From Occultella aeris (lineage in GTDB: Bacteria; Actinomycetota; Actinomycetes; Actinomycetales; Beutenbergiaceae): DNA of 64,000 bases. Position 1 is the first letter of the stretch; each line of letters starts with the position of its first letter. The notes beneath the pieces are model-generated. The model had not been told where the DNA came from. It was given only the letters and a program-made list of their open reading frames with translations, and made no database searches. Location: the NCBI RefSeq assembly GCF_902703175.1, contig NZ_CACRYJ010000017.1, forward strand, positions 124,001 through 188,000, read 5' to 3'. This document shows positions 56,355 to 64,000 of this stretch, piece by piece. The position numbers were made by a program, and so were the translations under genes.

Positions 56355-57707
56355 CTAGGGCGCCGGGATCGGCGGGACGGCACCGTCGGCGAGTTCGGCG
56401 GCGAAGGTGGTCTCGATGCCGGTCAGGAAGGTCTCGGCGTCGGCCTGACCGGTCCACACCGTGTCGATGTCAACCAGCGCCTGCTGGGTCTGGGGCGGGA
56501 AGAACGTGCCGGTGAAGTACCCGAAGCGGCCCTCCTCGGTGGCGGCGAGGATATCGACCAGTGCGGTCACGTACGCCGCGGACAGCCCGTCGAACTGCGC
56601 CGGGTCGAGTTCGACCCCTGCGAGCGGGACACCCCAGTACCCGGGCCACTGGGCGGTCATCGTGCTCATGAAGTCCTCAGTGAGCATGTGGTCGATGACC
56701 TCGGCGGCGGCATCCGGATGCTCGGTCTGGGCGTTGATCGAGAAGGATGCGGTGGTGGCCAGCGTGTACAGCGGCGACTCGAGTTCCGCACCGACCGTGG
56801 GGAACGGGATGAAGCCGAGATCGTCGACGTTACCGTTCTCGGTGTTGAAGAACTCGGCCGCGAACTGGAACGCGAGCGTCGGTCCGAAGAAGAACGGGGA
56901 TTGCCCGTCCGAGAGCAGCTGCATGGACTCGAGGAAGTTGAGGTTGGTGTACTGGCCGCCGCCGAGATACCCGTTCTCGTACCAGTCGGCACTCATCTGG
57001 ACGGCATCGACGTAGGGCTGATCCGTCCACGAGGCCGCGCCGGTGAGCACGTCATGCATCGCGTCCGGGCCGGCGACCGCCGTCAGGAACATCGAGGAGT
57101 AGTTCTCGTTGACCGGCTGCCAGCCCTTGTTCCCGGTGACCGACGGGTAGAGTCCCGCGTCCTGGGCGGCAGCCAACGCCGTCTCGAGCTCCTCGATGGT
57201 GGTCGGAACGCCGACCCCGAGGTCGTCGAGGACCGCCTGGTTGTAGAAGATCCCGACCGTGTTGATGGAGTTGGCGACGGCGTAGAGGCTGCCGTCCACC
57301 GTGCCGGACTCGTAGATGGGTGCCAGCAGCCGGTCCTGCCAGCCGTACTGCTCGGAGTAGTCGTCGAGGTTCAGGAGTTTGCCGCTCTGCGCGAACGGAG
57401 AGACGAACGACGGGCCCGAGCCATAGACGATGTCCGGTCCCTCGTTGGCCGCGAGCGCGGTCTGGATGTTGCTGTCGACGCGCTCGTTGAACGTGACGGT
57501 CAGGGTGTACTCGTCCTGCGAGGCGTTGTAGGCGTCGACAAGGTTCTCCTCGAGCGCCGCCCGCTGCGCCGGCGTGGCACCCCAGAACCAGAGTTCGAGT
57601 TCCTCACGCCCGTCGGACGATCCTTCACCGCCCGCGCCGCAGGCCGCCAGTAGCGCGATCGCTGCGGCGGCCGCCGTGACCCGCAGGGTCCTTCTGATGT
57701 TCTTCAT
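56355..57707 (-). CDS. ABC substrate-binding lipoprotein, sugar type
   Basis: 450 residues. Lipoprotein signal MKNIRRTLRVTAAAAAIA then lipobox LAAC. Mature part starts ELELWFWGATPAQRAAL, typical of family-1 (MalE-like) binding proteins. A cluster of Trp/Tyr/Phe (WPGYWGVPL, SPFFFGPTLAFQF) lines the probable ligand cleft. GAGGAG precedes the ATG. The operon context suggests a nucleoside or glycoside ligand. Confidence 0.92.
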   Translation of the reverse strand: MKNIRRTLRVTAAAAAIALLAACGAGGEGSSDGREELELWFWGATPAQRAALEENLVDAYNASQDEYTLTVTFNERVDSNIQTALAANEGPDIVYGSGPSFVSPFAQSGKLLNLDDYSEQYGWQDRLLAPIYESGTVDGSLYAVANSINTVGIFYNQAVLDDLGVGVPTTIEELETALAAAQDAGLYPSVTGNKGWQPVNENYSSMFLTAVAGPDAMHDVLTGAASWTDQPYVDAVQMSADWYENGYLGGGQYTNLNFLESMQLLSDGQSPFFFGPTLAFQFAAEFFNTENGNVDDLGFIPFPTVGAELESPLYTLATTASFSINAQTEHPDAAAEVIDHMLTEDFMSTMTAQWPGYWGVPLAGVELDPAQFDGLSAAYVTALVDILAATEEGRFGYFTGTFFPPQTQQALVDIDTVWTGQADAETFLTGIETTFAAELADGAVPPIPAP

Positions 57708-57758
57708 GGTGATGCTCCTCGTTGAGAGATGTGGGTTCTCCGGGGGGGTGGGGTCCGG

Positions 57759-58682
57759 TCAGGCGACCGGCACCTGGATGTGCTGCGCCGACATGTCGAC
57801 GACGCCGCCTCTGAAGTGGGGTCGGCCCCACGCGGCCGCGAGCCCGGCGGCCACATCGGCGCCGATGAGACCGCCGAGGATCTCGCGTTCGGTCCCGGCC
57901 GCGGCGGTGAAGTCGCTGAGCCGGATCTGGACCACCCGCTGGCCATTGCGGATCAGTGCGGCACCGAGACCGTCCGCCCGGGGCGCGTCGGCCGCGCCGG
58001 AGACGATCAGGGTCAGATGGGCCTGCGGCCCGAGGAAGTAGTCCACATGACCGATCTCCTCGATCGGTGCGGTCCGGACCGTGATGCCGGTGGCCTCGAT
58101 GATCTTGAGCATCCAGAACTCGGCTGCGCCGTGTGCGTCCGGCATGCTCGCGATCGTGATCCCGGCCGGTTCAGCACCCGCGGCCGTGACGACACGGGCT
58201 ATGCCCGGTCCGGCATCGGCCCAGTCCAGGGCGAGGGTGGCGGGGTCCGGACTCGCGAGGCCGGTCAGCCGTGCGATCGCGGCTGAGTGCAGTGCGTAGC
58301 CGATCGCGGGGATGTCCTCGCTGACGTCGTTGCGCGGCAGGGCGATGTGCTCGTCCGAGAGGTCAGCAAGCGGGGAGCCTGGATTGGACGTGATCGACAG
58401 GACCGGCAGCCCTGCGTCCTTGGCCGTCTGGGCCGCCCGGATCGTCGCCCCGGTCCGACCCGACCAGGACAGGGGGACCACCAGGTCGACCCCGCGCGGG
58501 GCGATGCCGCTCCATGCGACGTCCCCGGCAGACAGGACACGGTGCCCATCGGCCTCGGCCGGTCTCGCCGCGGCGAGCGAGTCTCCACAGCCGAGGAAGG
58601 CGGCTCGGCGCCCCCCGAGTGGCACGATGTCGGGAACTGCGAGACCGCCGAGTGTTGCGGCTGCGGCGTGCTGGTCTGTCAC
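57759..58682 (-). CDS. SIS-domain protein, single-copy partner of the second PfkB kinase
   Basis: 307 residues. SIS fold with VVPLSWSGRTGATIRAAQTA and PVLSITSNPGSPLADLSD in the first half and a second sugar-binding half (TAPIEEIGHVDYFLGP). SIS proteins bind phosphorylated sugars and act as isomerases, deaminases or deglycases. GTG start overlaps the kinase stop by 4 bases, pairing it with the kinase at 58679. Confidence 0.8.
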   Translation of the reverse strand: MTDQHAAAATLGGLAVPDIVPLGGRRAAFLGCGDSLAAARPAEADGHRVLSAGDVAWSGIAPRGVDLVVPLSWSGRTGATIRAAQTAKDAGLPVLSITSNPGSPLADLSDEHIALPRNDVSEDIPAIGYALHSAAIARLTGLASPDPATLALDWADAGPGIARVVTAAGAEPAGITIASMPDAHGAAEFWMLKIIEATGITVRTAPIEEIGHVDYFLGPQAHLTLIVSGAADAPRADGLGAALIRNGQRVVQIRLSDFTAAAGTEREILGGLIGADVAAGLAAAWGRPHFRGGVVDMSAQHIQVPVA

Positions 58683-59602
58683 GGCTGCTCCTCTTCCGCC
58701 ACGCGAATGCCGCGCAGCTCGTTCTCGGTGATCTCATCGCCGGCTATCAGGCCGGAGATTCCAGGCCCCGCAAGGTTGCGTGCGACGACGGCCGTGGCAA
58801 GGAGGGTTGCGTCGACGAGCGTCATGCCCGGCTGCGCCAGTGCGGCCGCCAATGCTCCGGCGTGGCTGTCACCTGCGCCGGTGGTCTCCTCGACGTCGAC
58901 GGTCCTGGCGGCGACGCGCCAGGCTCCGCCGTCGGAGGGCAGGACGAGGGATCCCTCGACGTCGAGCCTGGCGACCACCGACCTGCCGGTCCTGCGTCGT
59001 AGTTCCCACGCCGCTTCCACCGGGTCGGCATCGAGCTGGGTCAGCTGCACCCGGCTCGGCAGGTAGACGTCGGTCCGTGGGGTGAGCTCGGCGAGGTAGT
59101 CCCAGCCGCCGGCGGCGAGGGACCGCTGGTCCGGGTCGACGAGCGTGACGGCCGGGCGGTGACCTTCGAGTGCCCGGACGGGCGCACACCGGAGCAGTGC
59201 GTCGGGCGCGGTCGTGCCCTGTTGAGCGGGTGGCGCCGTCCCCGGGTCGTCCGTCTCGTCGAGTTCGTGGGCCGTCGCCGCGGCAGCGGTTCGCACGATC
59301 CGTCGCCCCTGCGCGGAGTTGAGGATCCAGAGCTTCGGGATCGCCGGTCCGTCCACGCACAGGCTGAGGTCGACGCCCGCCCCGGCGAGCACCGCCCGGA
59401 TGTCCTCATCGGTTCTCGGCAAAGTTGTGCTCAGTGCGACCTGCGTCGACTCCGGCCTCCGACGCCGAAGGAGCGAGACCGCGAGGACGGCAGCCAGGCT
59501 TGCGTAGACGCCCGGCCCGCCCGGCTCGTCGTAGCGCGGCGGCCGACCGACGGTGACCAGATGGTCGCGGCTGAGTCCGCCGTCGACAAGGACCGTTCTC
59601 AT
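58679..59602 (-). CDS. PfkB-family carbohydrate kinase
   Basis: 307 residues. C-terminal motif VEETTGAGDSHAGAL keeps the catalytic Asp of the GAGD signature. The N-terminus (DEPGGPGVYASLAAV) replaces the usual GGKGANQA by GGPGVYAS, as in kinases of unusual sugars. Start ATG at 59602 overlaps the phosphorylase stop. Substrate unknown; a sugar released from a nucleoside or glycoside is likely. Confidence 0.82.
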   Translation of the reverse strand: MRTVLVDGGLSRDHLVTVGRPPRYDEPGGPGVYASLAAVLAVSLLRRRRPESTQVALSTTLPRTDEDIRAVLAGAGVDLSLCVDGPAIPKLWILNSAQGRRIVRTAAAATAHELDETDDPGTAPPAQQGTTAPDALLRCAPVRALEGHRPAVTLVDPDQRSLAAGGWDYLAELTPRTDVYLPSRVQLTQLDADPVEAAWELRRRTGRSVVARLDVEGSLVLPSDGGAWRVAARTVDVEETTGAGDSHAGALAAALAQPGMTLVDATLLATAVVARNLAGPGISGLIAGDEITENELRGIRVAEEEQP

Positions 59603-60543
59603 TCCGACCCACCCGCTTCCGCGAGCGCCGGGATCCACATGGCCAGCCCGGCGGCCTCGCGCGCACGATCCATCGCGTGGAGGACGGCGACACCGTCGAG
59701 CGCGACGCTCATGGCGTCGGCGTGGCCGGCCCCCGGGATGAACCTCGCGCCGGTGACGATGTTGTCGGCGACGGAGCAGATCGAGCCGCCGCGGTGCCCG
59801 AACAGGCTCGCGAGCGTGACGATCGGCGCGGATTCACGATCCCCGTTGAGGACTCCGGCTCTGGTCCAGGTCTCGACGAGGTCCAGATGGGCGGGCTGGA
59901 AGTAGCCGCGCGCGGCGGGTCGGCCGCCGGCCACGAAGTCCGAGTCGGTGGACCGGGTGAGTCCGAGGTGGAACGGTGCACCCTGTCCGGCCGCGGCCTG
60001 CGTCAGCGCGAGCACGACCTCCGCCGAGCAGACGCCCGGATAGGCCTGCGGGATGTACGCCTGGGTGACGCCCTCGTCACGAACCACCCCGGTGGCGATG
60101 ACGAGGTCGCCCGGTCGAACGCTTGCGTGCATGCCCCCGGAGCCGCCGACCCTGATGAACGTGTCCGCGTTCGTGTGCTCGAAGAGCTCCATGAGCGCGA
60201 GTTCCACCTCGGGGCCGCCCGATCCCCCGCTGAGCACGGTCACCGGCGCATCCTTGTAGGTCCCCGAGTAGGTGGTGAACATCCCAGAGCGACCCACGAG
60301 CTCCGCGTCGTCGAGCTCGTCGGCGAACTGGGCGGCCGGGTCCTCGTCGTAGGCGCACAAGGGGTCGCGAACGACGAGCAGCACGTACCGCCCGATGCGG
60401 GAGGGGTCGAACTGGGTGAGGGCCGGCCGGCCATCGATCATGAGCCCGCCGGCGGGGACGTTCGCTGCGTACCGGTAGCGACCGAGCACGTCGTCCGGGC
60501 CGTTCGTAGTCGGGTGCGGCTCGATCGCGTCGACGGCGCCCAT
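59599..60543 (-). CDS. Nucleoside phosphorylase, uridine-phosphorylase-like
   Basis: 314 residues. Phosphorylase-family core: TFIRVGGSGGMHASVRPGDL, VIATGVVRDEG and GRESAPIVTLASLFGHRGG-like (actual NGDRESAPIVTLASLFGHRG), which match Udp/DeoD-type enzymes. They cleave nucleosides with phosphate to base and ribose 1-phosphate. The N-terminal 30 residues are extra. Base preference cannot be read. Confidence 0.85.
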   Translation of the reverse strand: MGAVDAIEPHPTTNGPDDVLGRYRYAANVPAGGLMIDGRPALTQFDPSRIGRYVLLVVRDPLCAYDEDPAAQFADELDDAELVGRSGMFTTYSGTYKDAPVTVLSGGSGGPEVELALMELFEHTNADTFIRVGGSGGMHASVRPGDLVIATGVVRDEGVTQAYIPQAYPGVCSAEVVLALTQAAAGQGAPFHLGLTRSTDSDFVAGGRPAARGYFQPAHLDLVETWTRAGVLNGDRESAPIVTLASLFGHRGGSICSVADNIVTGARFIPGAGHADAMSVALDGVAVLHAMDRAREAAGLAMWIPALAEAGGSE

Positions 60544-60547
60544 GCGG

Positions 60548-60967
60548 TCAGGCCTCGGGCGTCGGGTCGGCGGTGACCTTGACGAAGAACTGGCGCTTGC
60601 GGGGGCCGTCGAACTCGAGGAAGAACACCTTCTGGGAGTGCCCGAGGAGCACCTCGCCTCCGGTGACGATCAGCGTGAGTGTCGGTCCCACCATCGTCGA
60701 CAGCACGTGTCCGGCCGCGTCCTGCGGGGTGTCGTGCTCATGCTTGAAGGTGATCCGCGCAGGCACCAGACGCTGGAACTCGTCCATCACATCCTCGAGC
60801 CCGAGCGGGTCGTGGTAGGAGATGATTCCGAGCGCCGCGGTTGTGTGCGGTGCGACGATCGTCACCAGGCCCTCCTGGACGCCGCTCTCGGTGACCGCCT
60901 CGTTGATCTCGGGCTGGATGTCGTAGGCCTCGTTGCCATTGGTCTGCAGTGGGTGGCGACTGGTCAT
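60548..60967 (-). CDS. YjbQ/UPF0047 family protein
   Basis: 139 residues. Family motifs VAPHTTAALGI and GHSQKVFFLEFDGPRKRQF. Members show weak thiamine-phosphate-synthase activity in E. coli, but the true role is not settled. In this operon a role in sugar or nucleoside metabolism is suggested by context. The ATG at 60967 is used; the upstream frame is unlikely. Confidence 0.88.
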   Translation of the reverse strand: MTSRHPLQTNGNEAYDIQPEINEAVTESGVQEGLVTIVAPHTTAALGIISYHDPLGLEDVMDEFQRLVPARITFKHEHDTPQDAAGHVLSTMVGPTLTLIVTGGEVLLGHSQKVFFLEFDGPRKRQFFVKVTADPTPEA

Positions 60968-60995
60968 GGTCTGGGGTCCTTGTCTGCTCGTCGTC

Positions 60996-62108
60996 TCAGA
61001 GGACGATCTGGCTGTCGCGGGTGGTGGCGCCGTCCGCGCAATCCGCCCATGGGCCGACGGCGCCGCGGCCCGGCTCCTCCCCCGTCGCGTCCATGAGGTG
61101 GGCGGCAAGGAGACCGAGCACGGCTGCCTGGACCACCGGGGCGAACTCCTCCCGCACCTGCGGGATCTCGATGCTGACCGGAGCGTCGGTGACGGCGCCG
61201 ATAGCGACCCACGGCCGGCCGAGGTTGTTCAGCAGTGGCGCGAGTTCGTCCGCACGGCTGCGGACCGGGGAGCCGGCCGGCGCCAGCACGACGGTGCCGA
61301 TGCCGGTGGCCGCGCGCTCGAAGTAGTTCAGGTGGATGAACTCCTCGAGATCAACGTGTGCCGACTGCTTGCCGACGGCCTCGAGGATCTTGGCGACCCC
61401 GAACGCCGCGGAAGCGCGGGACGGTCCCGACCCGAGGAACTCCACCCCCTGGAGGTCGCGCCAATCCTGCGCCAAGGAACGCAGCGGAGCATCGGCAGTC
61501 ACGATCGCCTGCTGAACCACGTCGGAGAGTCCGGCGAGTTCGCCGCGCAGGGCCTGCGCCTCATCCATGGTGATACGCCCCCGCACCTCGGCGAACCGGA
61601 TCGCGAACAGGTTGAGCGCGAGGACGGCCATGACGTAGCTGCGCATGCCGGGTGCGGCCGGGAACGCAGGCGCTCCCACGTCGATGATGCTCTGCGATGC
61701 CCGGGCCAGCCGCGACTGCGCGTTCCCGGTGAGCCCGACGACGTAGCCGCCGGCCGCGGCGGCCCGCTGAGCTGCCTCGACGACCCGGGCGACCTCGCCC
61801 GAGTTCGACGTCGCGAGCAGCATCGGCGTGTGCGGGTACTCGTTGCCGTAGGAGTCGAGCAGGAACCTGCTCACGGCGAGCGACTCACCGGCGTACACGG
61901 GCACGCCGACGAACCGCCGGAACGTCTGCTCGGCGGCGAGGCCCGCGATCGCCGAGTCACCGGAACCGGTGAGCACGATGTGTCGGATCGCGTGCTGGAC
62001 CGGCGTGGGGACGGACTTGCGCAGGTCATCCTCCAGGCGCCAGGTCTGCTCCTTGATCAGGGCGGGCAGGCTGGTCGCCTGATCGTGCAGGGCGTTCGGG
62101 TTGATCAC
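60996..62108 (-). CDS. Double SIS-domain protein, deglycase/deaminase-like
   Basis: 370 residues with two SIS halves: HIVLTGSGDSAIAGLAAEQ and LLATSNSGEVARVVEAAQRA in the first, VEFLGSGPSRASAAFGVAKI and VDLEEFIHLNYFERAA in the second. The layout resembles GlmS-isomerase halves and fructosamine-6-phosphate deglycases (FrlB/FraB). GTG start overlaps the PfkB stop (GTGA), so kinase and SIS protein act as a pair. Confidence 0.85.
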   Translation of the reverse strand: MINPNALHDQATSLPALIKEQTWRLEDDLRKSVPTPVQHAIRHIVLTGSGDSAIAGLAAEQTFRRFVGVPVYAGESLAVSRFLLDSYGNEYPHTPMLLATSNSGEVARVVEAAQRAAAAGGYVVGLTGNAQSRLARASQSIIDVGAPAFPAAPGMRSYVMAVLALNLFAIRFAEVRGRITMDEAQALRGELAGLSDVVQQAIVTADAPLRSLAQDWRDLQGVEFLGSGPSRASAAFGVAKILEAVGKQSAHVDLEEFIHLNYFERAATGIGTVVLAPAGSPVRSRADELAPLLNNLGRPWVAIGAVTDAPVSIEIPQVREEFAPVVQAAVLGLLAAHLMDATGEEPGRGAVGPWADCADGATTRDSQIVL

Positions 62109-63064
62109 AGCTGTGTTCCGTTCTGTAGGGAGTCGAGGGGTGCGAGGGCGACCTCGACCGAGCGGGCCAGCGCGCGAAAGTCGGCGCGCACCGACTCGGT
62201 CACCGGTGGCGGGCCGTACTGGGCGATGGTCAGGGCAGCGGCCGCCATCGCTGCTGCCAGCGGGGACCTCAGGTCCGTCTCCTCCTCGGTGGTGGCGGCG
62301 GGCCACGCCCCGACGAGCGCACCGCTGAACGCGTTGCCGGCTCCGGTCGGGTCGATCACGGCTCGCGCCGCGGGTCGCGCACGGGCGACGAGGGTGCGGG
62401 TGGCCACCAGTGCGCCGTCCGACCCGAGCCGCAGTGCGAGCACGCCGACGTGCTCCAGGAGCCGGGAGAGACACACGGTCAGGTCCGTGCTGCCGCACAG
62501 GTTCCGCGCCTCGGCACGGTTGAGGGAGAGGATGTCGACGTCGGCCAACCGGGCCGCCACCTCGTCGAACCGGCCCGGCGCGCACGAGTCTGCGTGGATC
62601 TCCCACAGGAGAGTGGCGCCGCTCGTCCGGGCGAGATCGGGTAGGTCCTGCCAGAGCGGGTCCTCGACCGAGGCGAACGCATAGATCCCGGACAGGTCGC
62701 CGAGTCCTTGCGGCAGCATGGCCGCGCTCGGGTCGAGGGCGACGAAGTGCGTCAGTCCGTACGCCGGTGACTCCTCGCGCTCGCCATCCGGGAAGTAGCG
62801 GATCCTGGTCCGCGGGGTGTGCTCGTCCAGGACGGTCAACGCGTCGGGGTCGACGCCTGCGGCCCGTAGGTGCGTGGCCGCCTCCGTCGGGAAGTCAGCG
62901 CCGATCCCGGAGAGCAGGGCCACCCTGCGGCCGCTGCCCATCGCCTGTCCGAGGGCGGCGTAGGCACCGGCGCCACCGAGCAGCCCCGTCAGCTCTCGTC
63001 CGTCGGCGAGCACGATGTCGTCGATGACGACGTGACCGAATGCCACCTGGCGGATGTTGTCCAT
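62105..63064 (-). CDS. PfkB-family kinase with Asp-to-Asn change in the catalytic motif
   Basis: 319 residues. N-terminal GGAGAYAALGQ and ATP-site motif VIDPTGAGNAFSGAL. The residue that is normally the catalytic Asp in GAGD is Asn here (codon AAC). GAGN is also found in Mak32-like PfkB proteins. First gene of the operon, preceded by GGGAGGTG. It may be a slow kinase, a kinase using another base, or a sugar sensor. Confidence 0.82.
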   Translation of the reverse strand: MDNIRQVAFGHVVIDDIVLADGRELTGLLGGAGAYAALGQAMGSGRRVALLSGIGADFPTEAATHLRAAGVDPDALTVLDEHTPRTRIRYFPDGEREESPAYGLTHFVALDPSAAMLPQGLGDLSGIYAFASVEDPLWQDLPDLARTSGATLLWEIHADSCAPGRFDEVAARLADVDILSLNRAEARNLCGSTDLTVCLSRLLEHVGVLALRLGSDGALVATRTLVARARPAARAVIDPTGAGNAFSGALVGAWPAATTEEETDLRSPLAAAMAAAALTIAQYGPPPVTESVRADFRALARSVEVALAPLDSLQNGTQL

Positions 63065-63091
63065 CGTTCACCTCCCGGGTTGCCCATCTAG

Positions 63092-63135
63092 TTGTACGGA
63101 CCTTAATACCTTTAGAGGTGCTCTTGTCAATACAA
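63092..63135. promoter_or_regulatory. Operon promoter with two GntR/HutC-type sites
   Basis: On the minus strand TTGACA (63125-63130), a 16-base spacer and TATTAA (63103-63108) form a good sigma70-type promoter for the 13-gene operon, with the start site near 63096. Two TTGT-N4-AC sites on the plus strand (63092-63101 and 63124-63133) lie 32 bases apart, covering the start site and the -35 box. The second is a perfect TTGT-N4-ACAA palindrome. The placement fits repression by the divergent GntR/HutC protein. Confidence 0.65.
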
Positions 63136-63206
63136 CTTCGGTACGGGACTCTTGCGGCACGGGGCATGGCACAGTTGCCCACGGTCGGGAGCGGGTGGGG
63201 ATGACT

Positions 63207-63971
63207 ATGGCGGCGACAACGGATCGACGGTCTCCCGTTGCACGGTGGGGGCAGATCGCCCGTGACATCAGGCGGCGGATCGAGCAGCGCGAACTCGCGC
63301 CCGGAGTACAGCTTCCGAGCGAGAACGAACTGGCGGAGAACTACGGCGTCAGCCGGATCACGGTGCGGCAGGCCCTGAGTTCCCTCGCCGACGAGGGCTA
63401 CATCCATCGTCGGCAGGGGTCGGGCACGTTCGTCTCGGACACCGTTCAGGTGGTCCAGCACGACCTCGCCATCGCCCAGCCCTGGCGTGACCGGCTCGCA
63501 AGTTCCGGGATGAAGGCGACATCCGTCGAGGTCCCGACCGAACACATTCGAGCGCCGCCCGTCGCGCTGTTGTTCGACCTGGACCTCGCCCATGGCGACA
63601 TCGGGCCACGCTGGTTCCGCCGCCTGCAACTCGTCGACGGCAACCCGATCGGCATGTCCGATTCCTGGCTCGCACCGGGCGTCGCGCCGGGGATCGAATC
63701 CGCGCCGCTCATCGAGGGCTCACTGTCCACCACCCTGGAGAGCAGGTACGGCATCGTCGCGACGGAGGTTCACAGCTACCTCCACCCGGAGACCGCGTCG
63801 GCTGAGTTCGCGGAGGTCCTGCGCTGCCCGCAGGAGGCTCCCCTGATGGTCGTCAACGCCGTCAGCATCGACAGCGAGGGCGCGCTCATCGAGGCCTCGC
63901 GCACGGTCTGGATCGGGCAGCGCGTACGGTTCCATCACCAGCACGGCGACCAGACCCGGAACCCGCACTGA
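63207..63971 (+). CDS. GntR-family regulator, HutC/UTRA type
   Basis: 254 residues. Winged helix LPSENELAENYGVSRITVRQ followed by GYIHRRQGSGTFVSD, and a C-terminal UTRA ligand domain (DSWLAPGVAPGIE, MVVNAVSIDSEGALIEAS). UTRA regulators bind phosphorylated sugars or similar ligands and then leave DNA. Divergent from the 13-gene operon. GGTGGGG sits 6 bases before the ATG at 63207; the ATG at 63201 is an alternative. Confidence 0.92.
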   Translation: MAATTDRRSPVARWGQIARDIRRRIEQRELAPGVQLPSENELAENYGVSRITVRQALSSLADEGYIHRRQGSGTFVSDTVQVVQHDLAIAQPWRDRLASSGMKATSVEVPTEHIRAPPVALLFDLDLAHGDIGPRWFRRLQLVDGNPIGMSDSWLAPGVAPGIESAPLIEGSLSTTLESRYGIVATEVHSYLHPETASAEFAEVLRCPQEAPLMVVNAVSIDSEGALIEASRTVWIGQRVRFHHQHGDQTRNPH

Positions 63972-64000
63972 GCGGGCGGCGTCACGAGGTCCGGCTCGAG

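Overview
The window is very GC-rich DNA with dense, translationally coupled operons (ATGA/GTGA overlaps), GTG and TTG starts, a BTAD (SARP-type) regulator and leaderless KtrAB. This points to a high-GC actinobacterium, most likely a soil or plant-associated Micrococcales-type genus. The species cannot be read from the sequence. No rRNA, tRNA, CRISPR array, insertion sequence or integrase was seen.

Region 1 (1-4138, minus strand): a purine-oxidising xanthine dehydrogenase operon, xdhA-xdhB-xdhC, with xdhC cut by the window edge. A short degraded stretch follows that may be the remnant of a luciferase-like monooxygenase.

Region 2 (4528-32181): a contractile injection system (CIS, phage-tail-like). 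It starts with a leaderless M23 peptidase and a divergent BTAD regulator. Then come about 17 co-directional genes: sheath, tube, small assembly proteins, baseplate/hub (gpD-like), spike (gpV-like), PAAR tip, gp25, gpJ and a gpI-like protein. Four proteins are unusual: a 1343-aa baseplate/OmpA/peptidoglycan-binding fusion, a 1457-aa gpI protein with eight internal repeats, a 490-aa disordered protein, and a 1377-aa terminal protein ending in a zinc ribbon plus helix-hairpin-helix. No AAA+ ATPase or obvious tape measure is present. Four GAGAC repeats at exact 11-bp spacing lie upstream of the first structural gene and look like the target of the BTAD regulator.

Region 3 (32191-38220): housekeeping and accessory genes. 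These are KtrAB potassium uptake, a TetR/NAD(P)-binding oxidoreductase pair with two perfect operators between them, MgtC, an unknown membrane protein and a VapBC toxin-antitoxin pair.

Region 4 (38314-49455): a sugar-acid catabolic island. It has an L-fuconate dehydratase-like enolase, two FadR-type regulators, L-idonate and gluconate 5-dehydrogenase-like enzymes, a GarR-like reductase, a DctPQM TRAP transporter, a 2-hydroxyacid dehydrogenase and KduI.

Region 5 (49491-63971): a 13-gene minus-strand operon with a divergent GntR/HutC regulator. It holds a sugar-type ABC importer (binding protein and two permeases, no ATPase), a nucleoside hydrolase, an adenine deaminase, a ribokinase, a nucleoside phosphorylase, an ADP-ribosylglycohydrolase-family enzyme with a C-terminal beta-rich extension, two more PfkB kinases, two SIS-domain proteins and a YjbQ protein. 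It reads as a dedicated pathway for importing and dismantling a nucleoside-like or glycated compound. Adenine released there would become hypoxanthine, which the XDH of region 1 could oxidise. A sigma70-like promoter (TTGACA, 16 bp, TATTAA) with two flanking TTGT-N4-AC sites lies between the operon and its regulator.
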